Assembly (NCBI RefSeq): GCF_002995795.1
Contig: NZ_PVXN01000012.1
Span: 62,001 to 126,000, forward strand
Source of the DNA: Clostridium thermopalmarium DSM 5974
Lineage (GTDB): Bacteria; Bacillota; Clostridia; Clostridiales; Clostridiaceae
DNA: 64,000 nucleotides
Direction of reading: 5' to 3'
Shown: piece after piece, positions 45,161 through 54,012 of the stretch
Numbering within the stretch: position 1 is the stretch's first letter
How the letters are laid out: each line of letters starts with the position of its first letter
Translations under genes and position numbers: made by a program
The notes under the pieces: generated by a model
What the model was told of the DNA's origin: nothing
What the model saw: only the letters and a program-made list of their open reading frames with translations
Databases searched by the model: none

Positions 45161-45196
45161 AAAAAGACAAGGGCGCGTTTAATCCCTTGTTTTTTT
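45161..45196. terminator. Bidirectional terminator between channel and methyltransferase genes
   Basis: AAAAAGACAAGGG and CCCTTGTTTTTTT pair around a CG-containing loop. The minus-strand stop codon is in the loop. Confidence 0.82.
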
Positions 45197-46327
45197 AGGA
45201 GGTTTAGGTCCAATATATTGGTAATAATAGCATTGAATCCTTCCATTATATAATTTTCGATTCTTATCAGATTTTTTACCAAAGAATTTCTCAAATTGGT
45301 CATAAGAAGTAATTATGAAATATGACCAAGTATCTAATTTTCTAAAGGTTTTCCCCATATCTGAATATAAAAGCTCAACCTTTTTCTTATCACTTAATCT
45401 TTCTCCATAAGGAGGATTACATACTATAGTTCCATAATGTTTTTTAGAGCTAAGTGCTGTGACTTCTTGTGTCTGAAAATGGATGCAATCATCTACACCA
45501 GCTTTTTCTGCATTTTTTCTAGCTGTAGAGATTATCTTATCATCAATGTCATATCCAAATATGTTAAATTGTTTATCATACATTATAGCTTCATAAGCTT
45601 CTTTTCTTACCTTTTTCCAAGTTAAACTGGAAATAATAAAATCCCAATCTTCACATGCAAAATTTCTATTAAGTCCAGGAGCTATATTTTTAGCAATTAA
45701 AGCTGCTTCAATGGGAATAGTCCCTGAACCACAAAAAGGATCCACAAAATTTCTGTCATATCTCCAATTACTTAAAAGCACTAAAGCTGCAGCTAAAGTT
45801 TCTTTCAAAGGAGCTGCACTTCCAATTTCTCTATATCCTCTTTTGTGAAGAGCATCTCCACTTGTATCTAAAAGCACGGTGGCATTATCATTTAATATAG
45901 ATACCAATATAGGATACTTACTACCACTTTCACTAAACCACTCTATAGAATAAGATTCTTTTAATTTTTCTACTATTGCTTTCTTGGTTATTGACTGTAT
46001 ATCTGATAAGCTAAAAAGTTTAGATTTAACTGATTTAGCGTTTACTATAAAGTTTGCATCTTCCGGAAGATAGTTTGCCCAATTAATATGTTTAACTCCT
46101 TGAAATAGCTCCTCAAAGGTAGTTGCTTTAAATTCAGATAATTTTATGTATATTCTATCTGCACACCTTAACCAAAGATTAGATTTACATATACATTCCT
46201 CATCACCATTATAAGTAATTTTTCCGTTTTCAACTTTTAAATTACTATATCCTAATCTTTTTAACTCTTTTGCAACAATTGATTCTAATCCAAATGCAGC
46301 AGTAGCTATTATGTCGTAGTTTGCCAT
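45179..46327 (-). CDS. THUMP-domain class I RNA methyltransferase (RlmL/YpsC-like)
   Basis: The 382-residue protein has an N-terminal ferredoxin-like/THUMP region (LESIVAKELKRLGYS, DRIYIKLSEF, AKSVKSKLFSLSDIQSITKKA) and a SAM-dependent methyltransferase domain with DPFCGSGTIPIEAALIA near residue 196 and catalytic NPPYGER near residue 308. It resembles the N2-guanine methyltransferase half of RlmKL for 23S rRNA; the exact site is unproven. AAAGGCGGAAAT precedes the start. Confidence 0.9.
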   Translation of the reverse strand: MANYDIIATAAFGLESIVAKELKRLGYSNLKVENGKITYNGDEECICKSNLWLRCADRIYIKLSEFKATTFEELFQGVKHINWANYLPEDANFIVNAKSVKSKLFSLSDIQSITKKAIVEKLKESYSIEWFSESGSKYPILVSILNDNATVLLDTSGDALHKRGYREIGSAAPLKETLAAALVLLSNWRYDRNFVDPFCGSGTIPIEAALIAKNIAPGLNRNFACEDWDFIISSLTWKKVRKEAYEAIMYDKQFNIFGYDIDDKIISTARKNAEKAGVDDCIHFQTQEVTALSSKKHYGTIVCNPPYGERLSDKKKVELLYSDMGKTFRKLDTWSYFIITSYDQFEKFFGKKSDKNRKLYNGRIQCYYYQYIGPKPPKKTRD

Positions 46328-46463
46328 ATAAATTTCCGCCTTTCTTTAAGGTAATATTTTTCCTCTAATATATCATTATAAAATATAAAAAACAATTAGT
46401 TTTATTAATATAGTATATAATATATTTATCCATTATTCATAAACAAAGATTGGAGAGAGTAAT

Positions 46464-46814
46464 ATGAGTCAATGTGTTATATGCGGAGAACAAGGTGAAA
46501 AACATCATATAGTTTATAAAAGTCAAGGTGGTTTAGATATTCCAATGAACTATATATTTTTATGCCCTTATCATCATCGAGGTTTAGATGGTCCTCATAA
46601 AAATAGAAAAATTGATTTGAAGTATAAAAGAATGCTTCAGAATAATATTATGAATGTATTAAAAAATGATTTTTATACCTTGGAAGAAATATCAAAAGTT
46701 CTAGAAATTAACCCTTTTCAAACAAAAATATTATCAAATGAAATAAAAAGATATAAATTAGGTTATAAGAGGATAGATATTATAAAACGAATTATGGGTG
46801 GAAAATTATATTAA
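46464..46814 (+). CDS. HNH endonuclease-like protein
   Basis: The 116-residue protein has an N-terminal CVICG zinc pair, KHHIVYKSQGG, then NYIFLCPYHHRG, matching the HNH nuclease fold with His, Asn and His. The C-terminal half is helical and Lys-rich (LNNIM... EISKVLEINPFQTKIL) and resembles a small winged-helix or phage-type DNA-binding tail. TTGGAGAGAGTAAT precedes ATG 46464. It lies between housekeeping genes rather than within a phage; the substrate is unknown. Confidence 0.8.
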   Translation: MSQCVICGEQGEKHHIVYKSQGGLDIPMNYIFLCPYHHRGLDGPHKNRKIDLKYKRMLQNNIMNVLKNDFYTLEEISKVLEINPFQTKILSNEIKRYKLGYKRIDIIKRIMGGKLY

Positions 46815-46876
46815 GTTCAAGTATAATGTCACTTGGAAAAGAATGATAAATAATAAAGCATTGAAGGTGGTAAATC

Positions 46877-47587
46877 TTGAAAGAAAGACTACAAAAGTAT
46901 ATGGCTGCCTGTGGAGTAGCGTCAAGAAGAAAATGTGAAGAAATAATTAAAAGCGGAAGAGTAAAAGTTAATGAAAAAGTTATCACAGAATTAGGCTATA
47001 AAATTGATCCTCTAATAGATAATGTTTATATAGATTCAAAGCTTATTAGCTTAGAAGAAAGGAAAGTTTATATTGCTTTGAATAAGCCTGAAGGATATGT
47101 CTCTACTGTGAAGGATGAAAGGGGAAGAAAAACTATATTAGATATAGTAAAAGTTGATGAAAGAATTTTTCCTATAGGAAGATTAGATTATAATACATCA
47201 GGTTTATTACTACTTACAAATGATGGCGATATATATAATCGAGTAATTCATCCTCGTCAGCAGATTAATAAAGTATATATAGCTACTATAAGAGGAATAC
47301 CCACTGAAAATGAAATAAATAGGTTTTGTAATGGAATTGATATAGGTGGATATATTACAGCTACAGCTCAATTTAAAATCTTAAAAAAGATGAATTCTAA
47401 TTGTAAGGTAGAAATAATAATTCACGAAGGAAAGAATAGACAAATAAGACGTATGTGTGAAGCTATAGGTCACCCAGTCATAGCTCTAAAAAGAGTAGCT
47501 GTTGGCAAGATATCTATAGGAAACTTAAGAAAGGGAGAATGGAGATACTTGCACGAAAATGAAGTGAATTACTTAAAAAGTTTATAA
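46877..47587 (+). CDS. rluB: RluB/RsuA-family pseudouridine synthase
   Basis: The 236-residue protein begins with an S4 domain (RLQKYMAACGVASRRKCEEII) and has the RsuA-family catalytic motif PIGRLDYNTSGLLLLTNDG near residues 97-115, and GKNRQIRRMCEAIGHPV near 185. RluB acts on 23S rRNA helix 69/80 region uridines; exact specificity is inferred. Translation starts at TTG 46877 after GAAGGTGG. It sits downstream of the HNH gene. Confidence 0.92.
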   Translation: MKERLQKYMAACGVASRRKCEEIIKSGRVKVNEKVITELGYKIDPLIDNVYIDSKLISLEERKVYIALNKPEGYVSTVKDERGRKTILDIVKVDERIFPIGRLDYNTSGLLLLTNDGDIYNRVIHPRQQINKVYIATIRGIPTENEINRFCNGIDIGGYITATAQFKILKKMNSNCKVEIIIHEGKNRQIRRMCEAIGHPVIALKRVAVGKISIGNLRKGEWRYLHENEVNYLKSL

Positions 47588-47647
47588 TAATAGTATGAAG
47601 TTTTAATAAATATGAATTATATATTGATAAATAATTTAATTGGTGCT

Positions 47648-47673
47648 AAAATGAAATAAAAATTTCATTTTTC
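47648..47673 (+). terminator. AT-only hairpin terminator after rluB
   Basis: AAAATGAAAT and ATTTCATTTT pair around an A-rich loop with a T run. The stem is weak. Confidence 0.55.
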
Positions 47674-47700
47674 TGCAATATAAGAAGGGATTGAATATAT

Positions 47701-48573
47701 ATGGATGACAACAATCAGGATTTGATGAGAACAATACAAATGAAATTTCCAAGGTTAAGTAAAGGACAAAAGCTTATTGCCGAATACATATTAAAGCATT
47801 ATGATAAAGCAGCTTTTATGACTGCAGCAAAACTTGGAAATAGTGTAGGTGTTAGTGAATCTACTGTAGTTAGATTTGCAAATGAACTAGGTTTTAGTGG
47901 GTACCCTAAATTACAAAAATCTTTACACGATTTAATAAAAAACAAATTAACAACAGTACAAAGAATTGAAATATCAAATAGTTTGATTAATCAAGAAAAT
48001 GCCTTAAAAGGTGTATTAAAAGCAGATATGGAAAATATAAGAGCTACTTTAGAAAAAATTAATCATAAAGATTTTGAAGAAGTAGTAAACAGCATTTTTA
48101 ATTCAAGAAGGATATATATTATTGGATTAAGGAGTTCTACAGTATTAGCAGAATTTCTTGGATTTTATTTAAATATGATTTTAGATAATGTAAAGGTAAT
48201 AAAGCATGGTATTAGCGATATTTTTGATCAAATGATAAATATAACAGAAGAAGATTTGGTTATTGGAATTGGATTCCCACGATATGCAGCAAGAACTGTT
48301 GAAGTCTTAGAATTTGCTCAAAGTAAAGGAACAAAAGTTGTTGCTATAACAGATAGCCTTCTATCTCCACTGGCAACTAGAGCTGAATATACATTAATAG
48401 CACAAAGTAATATGGCGTCTTTTGTTGATTCTCTAGTTGCTCCGCTTAGTGTAATTAACGCCTTAATAGTTGCAGTTGGATTACGAGAAAAGGAGCATAT
48501 TTCAAGTCTTTTTAAAGAGCTAGAAAACATTTGGGAAGAATATCAAGTATACTCTTATAAAAGAGATGAATAA
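47701..48573 (+). CDS. RpiR/MurR-family SIS-domain transcription regulator
   Basis: The 290-residue protein has an N-terminal RpiR-type HTH (LGNSVGVSESTVVRFANELGFSGYPKLQKSL, about residues 43-73) and a C-terminal SIS sugar-phosphate domain (RIYIIGLRSSTVLAEFL, and VVAITDSLLSPLA near 210). Such regulators respond to phosphosugars. No sugar gene is adjacent, so the target is unknown. AGAAGGGATTG precedes ATG 47701. Confidence 0.88.
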   Translation: MDDNNQDLMRTIQMKFPRLSKGQKLIAEYILKHYDKAAFMTAAKLGNSVGVSESTVVRFANELGFSGYPKLQKSLHDLIKNKLTTVQRIEISNSLINQENALKGVLKADMENIRATLEKINHKDFEEVVNSIFNSRRIYIIGLRSSTVLAEFLGFYLNMILDNVKVIKHGISDIFDQMINITEEDLVIGIGFPRYAARTVEVLEFAQSKGTKVVAITDSLLSPLATRAEYTLIAQSNMASFVDSLVAPLSVINALIVAVGLREKEHISSLFKELENIWEEYQVYSYKRDE

Positions 48574-48577
48574 CATT

Positions 48578-48621
48578 ATAGAAGTAAGAAATTATACATA
48601 GTTTCTTACTTCTATTTTTTT
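48578..48621 (+). terminator. Intrinsic terminator after the RpiR regulator
   Basis: ATAGAAGTAAGAAA pairs with TTTCTTACTTCTAT, then a T run. Confidence 0.88.
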
Positions 48622-48748
48622 ATTTATAATTAAAGTGTTTGATAGAATTTTATTACTTGAATAAAATATTTCATTGTATTAGATTATAATAGTAATAAGT
48701 TTATGCATAGTTTATAATTCTGGTTACTAAAATTAATGAGGTGGACAA

Positions 48749-49975
48749 ATGAAAACAGTTATAGTCATAGGTGGAGGACCTGCAGGTATGATGGCAGCCA
48801 TTTCTGCTGCTGATAAATATAAGGTTATTTTAGTTGAAAAGAATGAAAAATTAGGTAAGAAATTATTTATTACTGGAAAAGGAAGATGCAATGTAACAAA
48901 TGCAAAAGATATAAGTGAATTCTTTGATAATATTCCAGTAAACTCTAATTTTATGTATAGCAGTCTATATTCTTTTACAAACCAAGATACAATGAACTTT
49001 TTTAATAAATTAGGAGTAAAGTTAAAAGTGGAACGCGGTGATAGAGTATTCCCAGAATCAGATAAATCATCTGACATTATAAAGGCTCTTGAAAATGAAT
49101 TACATAGGAAAAATGTGAATATAATGCTTAATTCTAAAGTAGATACAATTGAATGTAACGGTAAAAAAATAACAAAAATAGTTCTTAAAAATGGAAAAAA
49201 ACTGTCGGCAGATTATTTTATACTTGCTACAGGTGGATTATCTTACCCTAAAACAGGTTCTACAGGTGAAGGGTTACTATTTGCCAAAGAACTTGGACAT
49301 AATATAATAGATCCTAAGCCATCCTTAGTTCCTATAGAAGTAGAAGAAAAATGGGTAAAAGATCTTCAAGGGTTATCCTTGAAAAATATAAAATTTATTA
49401 TTAAAGATGATAAAGATAAAACTCTATATGAAGAATTTGGCGAGATGATCTTTACACACTTTGGAATATCTGGACCTGTAGTTCTTAGTGGAAGTAGAGT
49501 TGTTAACTTAAAACCTAATTTAAGAGCAGTAATTAATTTAAAGCCAGCTTTATCTTTTGAGGAATTAGATAAAAGGATACAAAGAGATTTTGCTAAAAAT
49601 CTGAATAAAGATTTTAAAAATGCTCTTAATGATTTACTTCCTAGTAAAATTATAAATACCGTAGTACAGTTAAGTGGAATAAATGAAAGTAAAAAAGTAA
49701 ACTCCATAACTAAGGAAGAGAGAAAAAGACTTGTTTATCTTCTTCAAAACTTTCAACTAAAGATTAAAGGGTTAAGACCTATATCAGAGGCTATAATTAC
49801 ATCTGGTGGAATAGATGTAAAGGAAATTAATCCTTCTACAATGAAATCTAAAATAATTGATAACTTATATTTTGCTGGAGAAATGATAGATGTGGATGGA
49901 TATACAGGTGGCTTTAATATTCAAATAGCTTTGTCCACAGGTTATCTTGCTGGCATAAGCGTTGGTGTGGATTAA
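48749..49975 (+). CDS. YhiN/HI0933-family FAD flavoprotein
   Basis: The 408-residue protein begins TVIVIGGGPAGMMAAISAADKY (FAD-binding GxGxxG) with GRCNVTNAKDISEF near residue 50 and the C-terminal NLYFAGEMIDVDGYTGGFNIQIALSTG. This pattern defines the HI0933/YhiN family, sometimes called aminoacetone-oxidase-like. The physiological substrate is unknown. cmk follows, a common clostridial arrangement. GAGGTGGACAA precedes ATG 48749. Confidence 0.87.
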   Translation: MKTVIVIGGGPAGMMAAISAADKYKVILVEKNEKLGKKLFITGKGRCNVTNAKDISEFFDNIPVNSNFMYSSLYSFTNQDTMNFFNKLGVKLKVERGDRVFPESDKSSDIIKALENELHRKNVNIMLNSKVDTIECNGKKITKIVLKNGKKLSADYFILATGGLSYPKTGSTGEGLLFAKELGHNIIDPKPSLVPIEVEEKWVKDLQGLSLKNIKFIIKDDKDKTLYEEFGEMIFTHFGISGPVVLSGSRVVNLKPNLRAVINLKPALSFEELDKRIQRDFAKNLNKDFKNALNDLLPSKIINTVVQLSGINESKKVNSITKEERKRLVYLLQNFQLKIKGLRPISEAIITSGGIDVKEINPSTMKSKIIDNLYFAGEMIDVDGYTGGFNIQIALSTGYLAGISVGVD

Positions 49976-50055
49976 ATATTAATTTGTTTTGAAGGATTTT
50001 TATATTTTCTCTAGAATATAATTAAGAGGTTCTATTTAAGAAAGGCGGTATTGAT

Positions 50056-50724
50056 TTGAGAATAAGTGTAGCAATTGATGGTCCAGCAGGAGCAGGAAAA
50101 AGTACTATAGCAAAAATGGTTGCAGATAAATTTAATCTTATGTACATAAATACTGGTTCAATGTATAGAGCTATTACACTAATAGCTCTAGAGAATAATG
50201 TTTCATATAAAGACATTGATGGTTTGTGTAAATTAATAGATGATTTAGATATGGAGTTTCAAAATAATGAATTAATATTAAACGGAGAAAACATTAATGA
50301 TAAATTAACCCTCCCTAATATAAGTGATAATGTTTCAAATTATGCAGCGGTGCCAGAAGTAAGAGAAAAGTTAGTATATTTACAAAGGAAAATGTCTGAG
50401 AAATATAATGTCATAATGGATGGTAGGGATATTGGAACAGTTGTATTAAAGGATGCACCTTTCAAATTCTATCTAACAGCTTCGCCTGAAGAAAGAGCTA
50501 AAAGAAGGTATAATGAATTATTAGAGAAAAATATAGACGTCGATTATGATAAAATCTTAGAAGAGATTAAAAAAAGAGATTATATAGATTCACATAGAGA
50601 AATAAATCCACTAGTTAAAGCTAAAGATGCAATAGAAATTGATACAACATCAATGACTATTGACGATGTTGTTAATATAATATCAAGCTATATAAGTAAT
50701 AATTTAAATAACATAATCAAGTAA
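50056..50724 (+). CDS. cmk: Cytidylate kinase
   Basis: Cmk phosphorylates CMP and dCMP. The 222-residue protein has the Walker A GPAGAGKSTIAKMVADKF near residue 10, the NMP-binding region TGSMYRA, the CMP-specific insert and DGRDIGTVVLKDAPFKFYLTAS near 127. It starts at TTG 50056 with AAAGGCGGTATTGA ahead. It is upstream of ispH-rpsA, matching the order in other clostridia. Confidence 0.95.
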   Translation: MRISVAIDGPAGAGKSTIAKMVADKFNLMYINTGSMYRAITLIALENNVSYKDIDGLCKLIDDLDMEFQNNELILNGENINDKLTLPNISDNVSNYAAVPEVREKLVYLQRKMSEKYNVIMDGRDIGTVVLKDAPFKFYLTASPEERAKRRYNELLEKNIDVDYDKILEEIKKRDYIDSHREINPLVKAKDAIEIDTTSMTIDDVVNIISSYISNNLNNIIK

Positions 50725-50740
50725 GGTAGTGTGATATAAG

Positions 50741-52645
50741 GTGAAAAAAATAATATTAGCAGATAAGGCTGGTTTTTGCTTTGGAGTTAAAAGAGCAGTC
50801 GATACAGCCTTAAAATATAGAGAAAAATATGATAAGCCAATATATACTCTAGGTCAACTAATCCATAATAACGATGTGGTTGAATTTTTGAAATTAAAAA
50901 ATATATATTCTATAGAGATAAATGAATTAGATTCTTTAAAAGAAGGAGATGTTATAATAATAAGGTCTCATGGAATATCTCCTAAAATACTTAAAACATT
51001 AGAGAAAAAGAAATTAATAATAGCAGATGCTACATGTCCCTATGTAGCACATATACAACAAAAAGTAGAAAAGTACTCTAAATCAGGATATAGCATAGTT
51101 ATAGTTGGAGATTATACTCATCCAGAAGTAATCGGAATAAATGGTTGTTGTGATGATAAGGCCATAGTATCAAAAGATGGTTCTAATATTACGGAACTTC
51201 CTTCAAAAGTATGTGTAGTAGCACAAACCACTGAAAAGCAAGAAAATTGGGAAAAAGTGATAAATATTATAGCAAAGCAATGCAAAGAGTTTATTGCATT
51301 TAATACAATATGTAACGCTACTCAAATAAGACAAAAAGCTGCACGTGAATTATCAAGTCAGGTAGATACTATGATAATCATTGGTGGTCATCATAGTTCA
51401 AACACAGCAAAATTATACGAAATTTGCAAAGAAAATTGTAAAAATACTATACATGTAGAAAATTCAAGTGAAATACCTGAAGAAGTAATTAAGAGCAGTA
51501 AGAATATAGGTGTTACGGCAGGAGCTTCAACACCTGATTGGATTATAAAGGAGGCCATATTAAAAATGAATGAAAGTAAAGATTTAGAATTTAATGAGCA
51601 ATTAGCTTTTATGGAGGAAAATGATGTTCAAATTGCTGTTGGAGATGTGATAGAAGGAAAAATTATTTTGTTAAACGATAATGAAGCATTTGTTGATATT
51701 GGTTATAAAAAAGATGGAATTATTCCTTTAAAAGAGGCGACGAGAGATGAAAATGTGAGTATTAAAGATATTTTTAATGTAGGAGACACAGTAGAAGCTA
51801 AGGTAGTAAGTCTTAGAAATAATGATGGATATGTAGTATTATCAAAGATTGAAATCGAAAGGGAAAAAGCATATGATGAATTAAAATATGCTTTTGAAAA
51901 TAAAGAAATTATAAAATTATTAATTAAAGAAGTAGTTAATGGAGGCGTTATAGGAAGATATAAAGGAATAAGAGTGTTTATTCCAGCTTCTCATATAGAA
52001 CTTCATCATGTTGACAATTTAGAATCCTACATAGGAAAAGAATTAGATGTAAATATAATAGAATATAAGATTCAAAGAAGAGGAACTAAAATAGTTGCTT
52101 CTAGAAGAGACATACTAATGAAACAACAGCTAGAAAGAGAAAATAAGACATGGGAAAAGCTTCATAAGGATCAAATTGTAGAGGGAGAAATAAAGAGAAT
52201 AACTAATTTTGGAGCTTTTGTGGATATATATGGTATAGATGGTTTGCTACATGTTTCTGAAATTTCTTGGGGAAGGATCGAAAAACCAGAAGATGTATTA
52301 AAAATAGGTCAGAAAATAAAAGTATATATATTAGAAGCTGATAAAGAAAGTAAAAAATTATCCTTAAGTATAAAAAAACTAATCCCAAATCCATGGAATG
52401 ATGTAGAAGAAAAATATCCTGTAGGTAATATGGTTTTAGGAAAAGTTGTTCGTTTTGCTGATTTTGGTGCTTTCGTAGAATTAGAACCTGGTGTAGATGG
52501 ATTAGTTCATATTTCTGAAATAAGCTATAAGAGAATTAACAAACCAGAAGATGTGTTAAAAATAGGAGAACAAGTTAAGGCTAAGATAATTAATGTGAAT
52601 AAAGAAGAAAAGAAAATTAGCTTGAGCATAAAAGAAGCTGAATAA
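50741..52645 (+). CDS. ispH: IspH (HMBPP reductase) fused to ribosomal protein S1-type domains
   Basis: The first ~283 residues are the 4Fe-4S enzyme that makes IPP/DMAPP. Cluster Cys residues are Cys13 (AGFCFGVKRAVD), Cys97 (DATCPYV) and a third in NTICNATQIRQKAA near residue 190; TTEKQ and GASTPDWI are also conserved. From about residue 298 to the end are four S1 RNA-binding repeats, including VEGEIKRITNFGAFVDIYGIDGLLHVSEISW and GKVVRFADFGAFVELEPGVDGLVHISEISY. The fusion is known in clostridia. GTG 50741 follows GGTAGTGTGATAAGG. Confidence 0.95.
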   Translation: MKKIILADKAGFCFGVKRAVDTALKYREKYDKPIYTLGQLIHNNDVVEFLKLKNIYSIEINELDSLKEGDVIIIRSHGISPKILKTLEKKKLIIADATCPYVAHIQQKVEKYSKSGYSIVIVGDYTHPEVIGINGCCDDKAIVSKDGSNITELPSKVCVVAQTTEKQENWEKVINIIAKQCKEFIAFNTICNATQIRQKAARELSSQVDTMIIIGGHHSSNTAKLYEICKENCKNTIHVENSSEIPEEVIKSSKNIGVTAGASTPDWIIKEAILKMNESKDLEFNEQLAFMEENDVQIAVGDVIEGKIILLNDNEAFVDIGYKKDGIIPLKEATRDENVSIKDIFNVGDTVEAKVVSLRNNDGYVVLSKIEIEREKAYDELKYAFENKEIIKLLIKEVVNGGVIGRYKGIRVFIPASHIELHHVDNLESYIGKELDVNIIEYKIQRRGTKIVASRRDILMKQQLERENKTWEKLHKDQIVEGEIKRITNFGAFVDIYGIDGLLHVSEISWGRIEKPEDVLKIGQKIKVYILEADKESKKLSLSIKKLIPNPWNDVEEKYPVGNMVLGKVVRFADFGAFVELEPGVDGLVHISEISYKRINKPEDVLKIGEQVKAKIINVNKEEKKISLSIKEAE

Positions 52646-52648
52646 ATA

Positions 52649-52702
52649 CAAAAATAAGTCCATAATAGAAAATACTTAAGTTTTCTTTTGGACTTATTTT
52701 TG
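52649..52702 (+). terminator. Long intrinsic terminator after ispH-rpsA
   Basis: CAAAAATAAGTCCA and TGGACTTATTTTTG form the outer stem, with an inner GAAAA/TTTTC stem. Confidence 0.8.
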
Positions 52703-52761
52703 TAATATTTATTTGTCTACACACTGTATATTTTATAATTTTCCTAAAGAAGGTTGAAGCA

Positions 52762-53634
52762 ATGTACAGATTTTATACGCTTAATAAAAATAATATGAAT
52801 GATTTTAAACTCCTTAATGAATGCAGGACTAATTTTAACAAACTTAATAAGGATTTTTTTTATCAATATCATAATTTAAATCAATTTCAACAGCTATTAA
52901 TAAAAAAACAGGTAAAGTTATTAAAAAATGACTATAGATACATAGGATATATATGGACAGAAAACAAAGGAAATTCTAATTGTTTTATTAATTCTATGTA
53001 TATAGCAGAAGATTCAAATACTTTTAAATGTTATAGACTACTATTAAATTCTATAAAATCTCATTCTATTATATCTTATAATTGTGAGAAAAATAATATA
53101 AATTATGATATTCTCATAAGATTGGGATTTAATAAAGTTAATGCATTGTTTGAAATGAAAATAATTTTAAATTCCATATTTCAAATCGAGTCATTAAATT
53201 ATGTAAAATTTCATAAAGTTATTAGAGGAAGAGACGAACAATTAAGGTGTATTATACAAAATAATATATTTAATAGTGATAATAGAATTCCGTTAAAGGT
53301 CGAAGATATTTACTATGATGAAATGCAAGATTATTATTGCGAGGATGGAGCAATACTTATGAAAGTAAATAATATTTATATAGGATATGGACAAATTATT
53401 ATGAAAGATAATTGCCCTTATGTAGTAAATTTTGGAGTAATAAAAGATTATCGCAACAGAGGCTATGGAAAAATGTTGCTAAAATATATTTTAAATATAT
53501 TATATAAGAAAGGGAAAAAGTTAGTTAAAATAAATGTAGATTCTGAAAATAAATCAGCTATTAAATTGTATGAGAGTATTGGTTTTATAAATGATAAGGA
53601 AAGGTCTCATTGGGTATTAAGTAACAAAAAATAA
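52762..53634 (+). CDS. GNAT-family N-acetyltransferase with degenerate N-terminal half
   Basis: The 290-residue protein has a C-terminal GNAT domain with the acetyl-CoA P-loop VIKDYRNRGYGKMLL near residue 233 and NKSAIKLYESIGF near residue 264. The N-terminal half contains a weak echo (YDILIRLGFNKVNALFEMKI near residues 115-134), suggesting tandem GNAT domains, one of them lacking a P-loop. The substrate cannot be predicted. AGAAGGTTGAAG precedes ATG 52762. The gene is followed by a long palindromic terminator shared with the convergent small gene. Confidence 0.82.
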   Translation: MYRFYTLNKNNMNDFKLLNECRTNFNKLNKDFFYQYHNLNQFQQLLIKKQVKLLKNDYRYIGYIWTENKGNSNCFINSMYIAEDSNTFKCYRLLLNSIKSHSIISYNCEKNNINYDILIRLGFNKVNALFEMKIILNSIFQIESLNYVKFHKVIRGRDEQLRCIIQNNIFNSDNRIPLKVEDIYYDEMQDYYCEDGAILMKVNNIYIGYGQIIMKDNCPYVVNFGVIKDYRNRGYGKMLLKYILNILYKKGKKLVKINVDSENKSAIKLYESIGFINDKERSHWVLSNKK

Positions 53635-53685
53635 TACTTAAAACTAAAAAAGAGATATCTCTTTTTTAGTTTTAAGTATTATTTT
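53628..53685. terminator. 58-bp perfect palindrome, bidirectional terminator
   Basis: The two 29-base arms (…ACTAAAAAAGAGAT / ATCTCTTTTTTAGT…) are fully complementary with no spacer. It contains the end of the minus-strand small gene and lies just past the GNAT stop. T tracts exist on both strands. Confidence 0.85.
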
Positions 53686-53840
53686 ATTTCAAATAAGTTT
53701 TCTTTTGGAATATAGCTAGATTTAAGGTTTATTATGTTCTCAGATTGAAATTTAGAAAAATAACTTCTATCATAAATACAATTCATTTGAAAATTAAAAC
53801 TACTTTCATTAGGCTGTTTTTTTTCTTTTATATCATACAT
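53679..53840 (-). CDS. Unrecognised 53-residue protein
   Basis: The small polar protein MYDIKEKKQPNESSFNFQMN... has no membrane helix, Cys pair or known motif, though it ends SYIPKENLFEIK. CAAGGAGGGATTTT lies just before the start at 53840 and gives strong support. Its end lies in the 58-bp palindrome shared with the convergent GNAT gene. The function is unknown; it may be a sporulation or small regulatory protein. Confidence 0.6.
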   Translation of the reverse strand: MYDIKEKKQPNESSFNFQMNCIYDRSYFSKFQSENIINLKSSYIPKENLFEIK

Positions 53841-54012
53841 AAAATCCCTCCTTGTTAGTATTATTTGCATAAATCAACTTTATAATCATTTTTAAAATCT
53901 CCAAAAAGAATATAAAAGTTCTTTAAAAATAAGTTTAAATTATATATAATTAATAAATGTATAATATTAAGTTGTAAACTAAAGCAAAGTTTATAGAAAG
54001 GAAAGGAATTTC

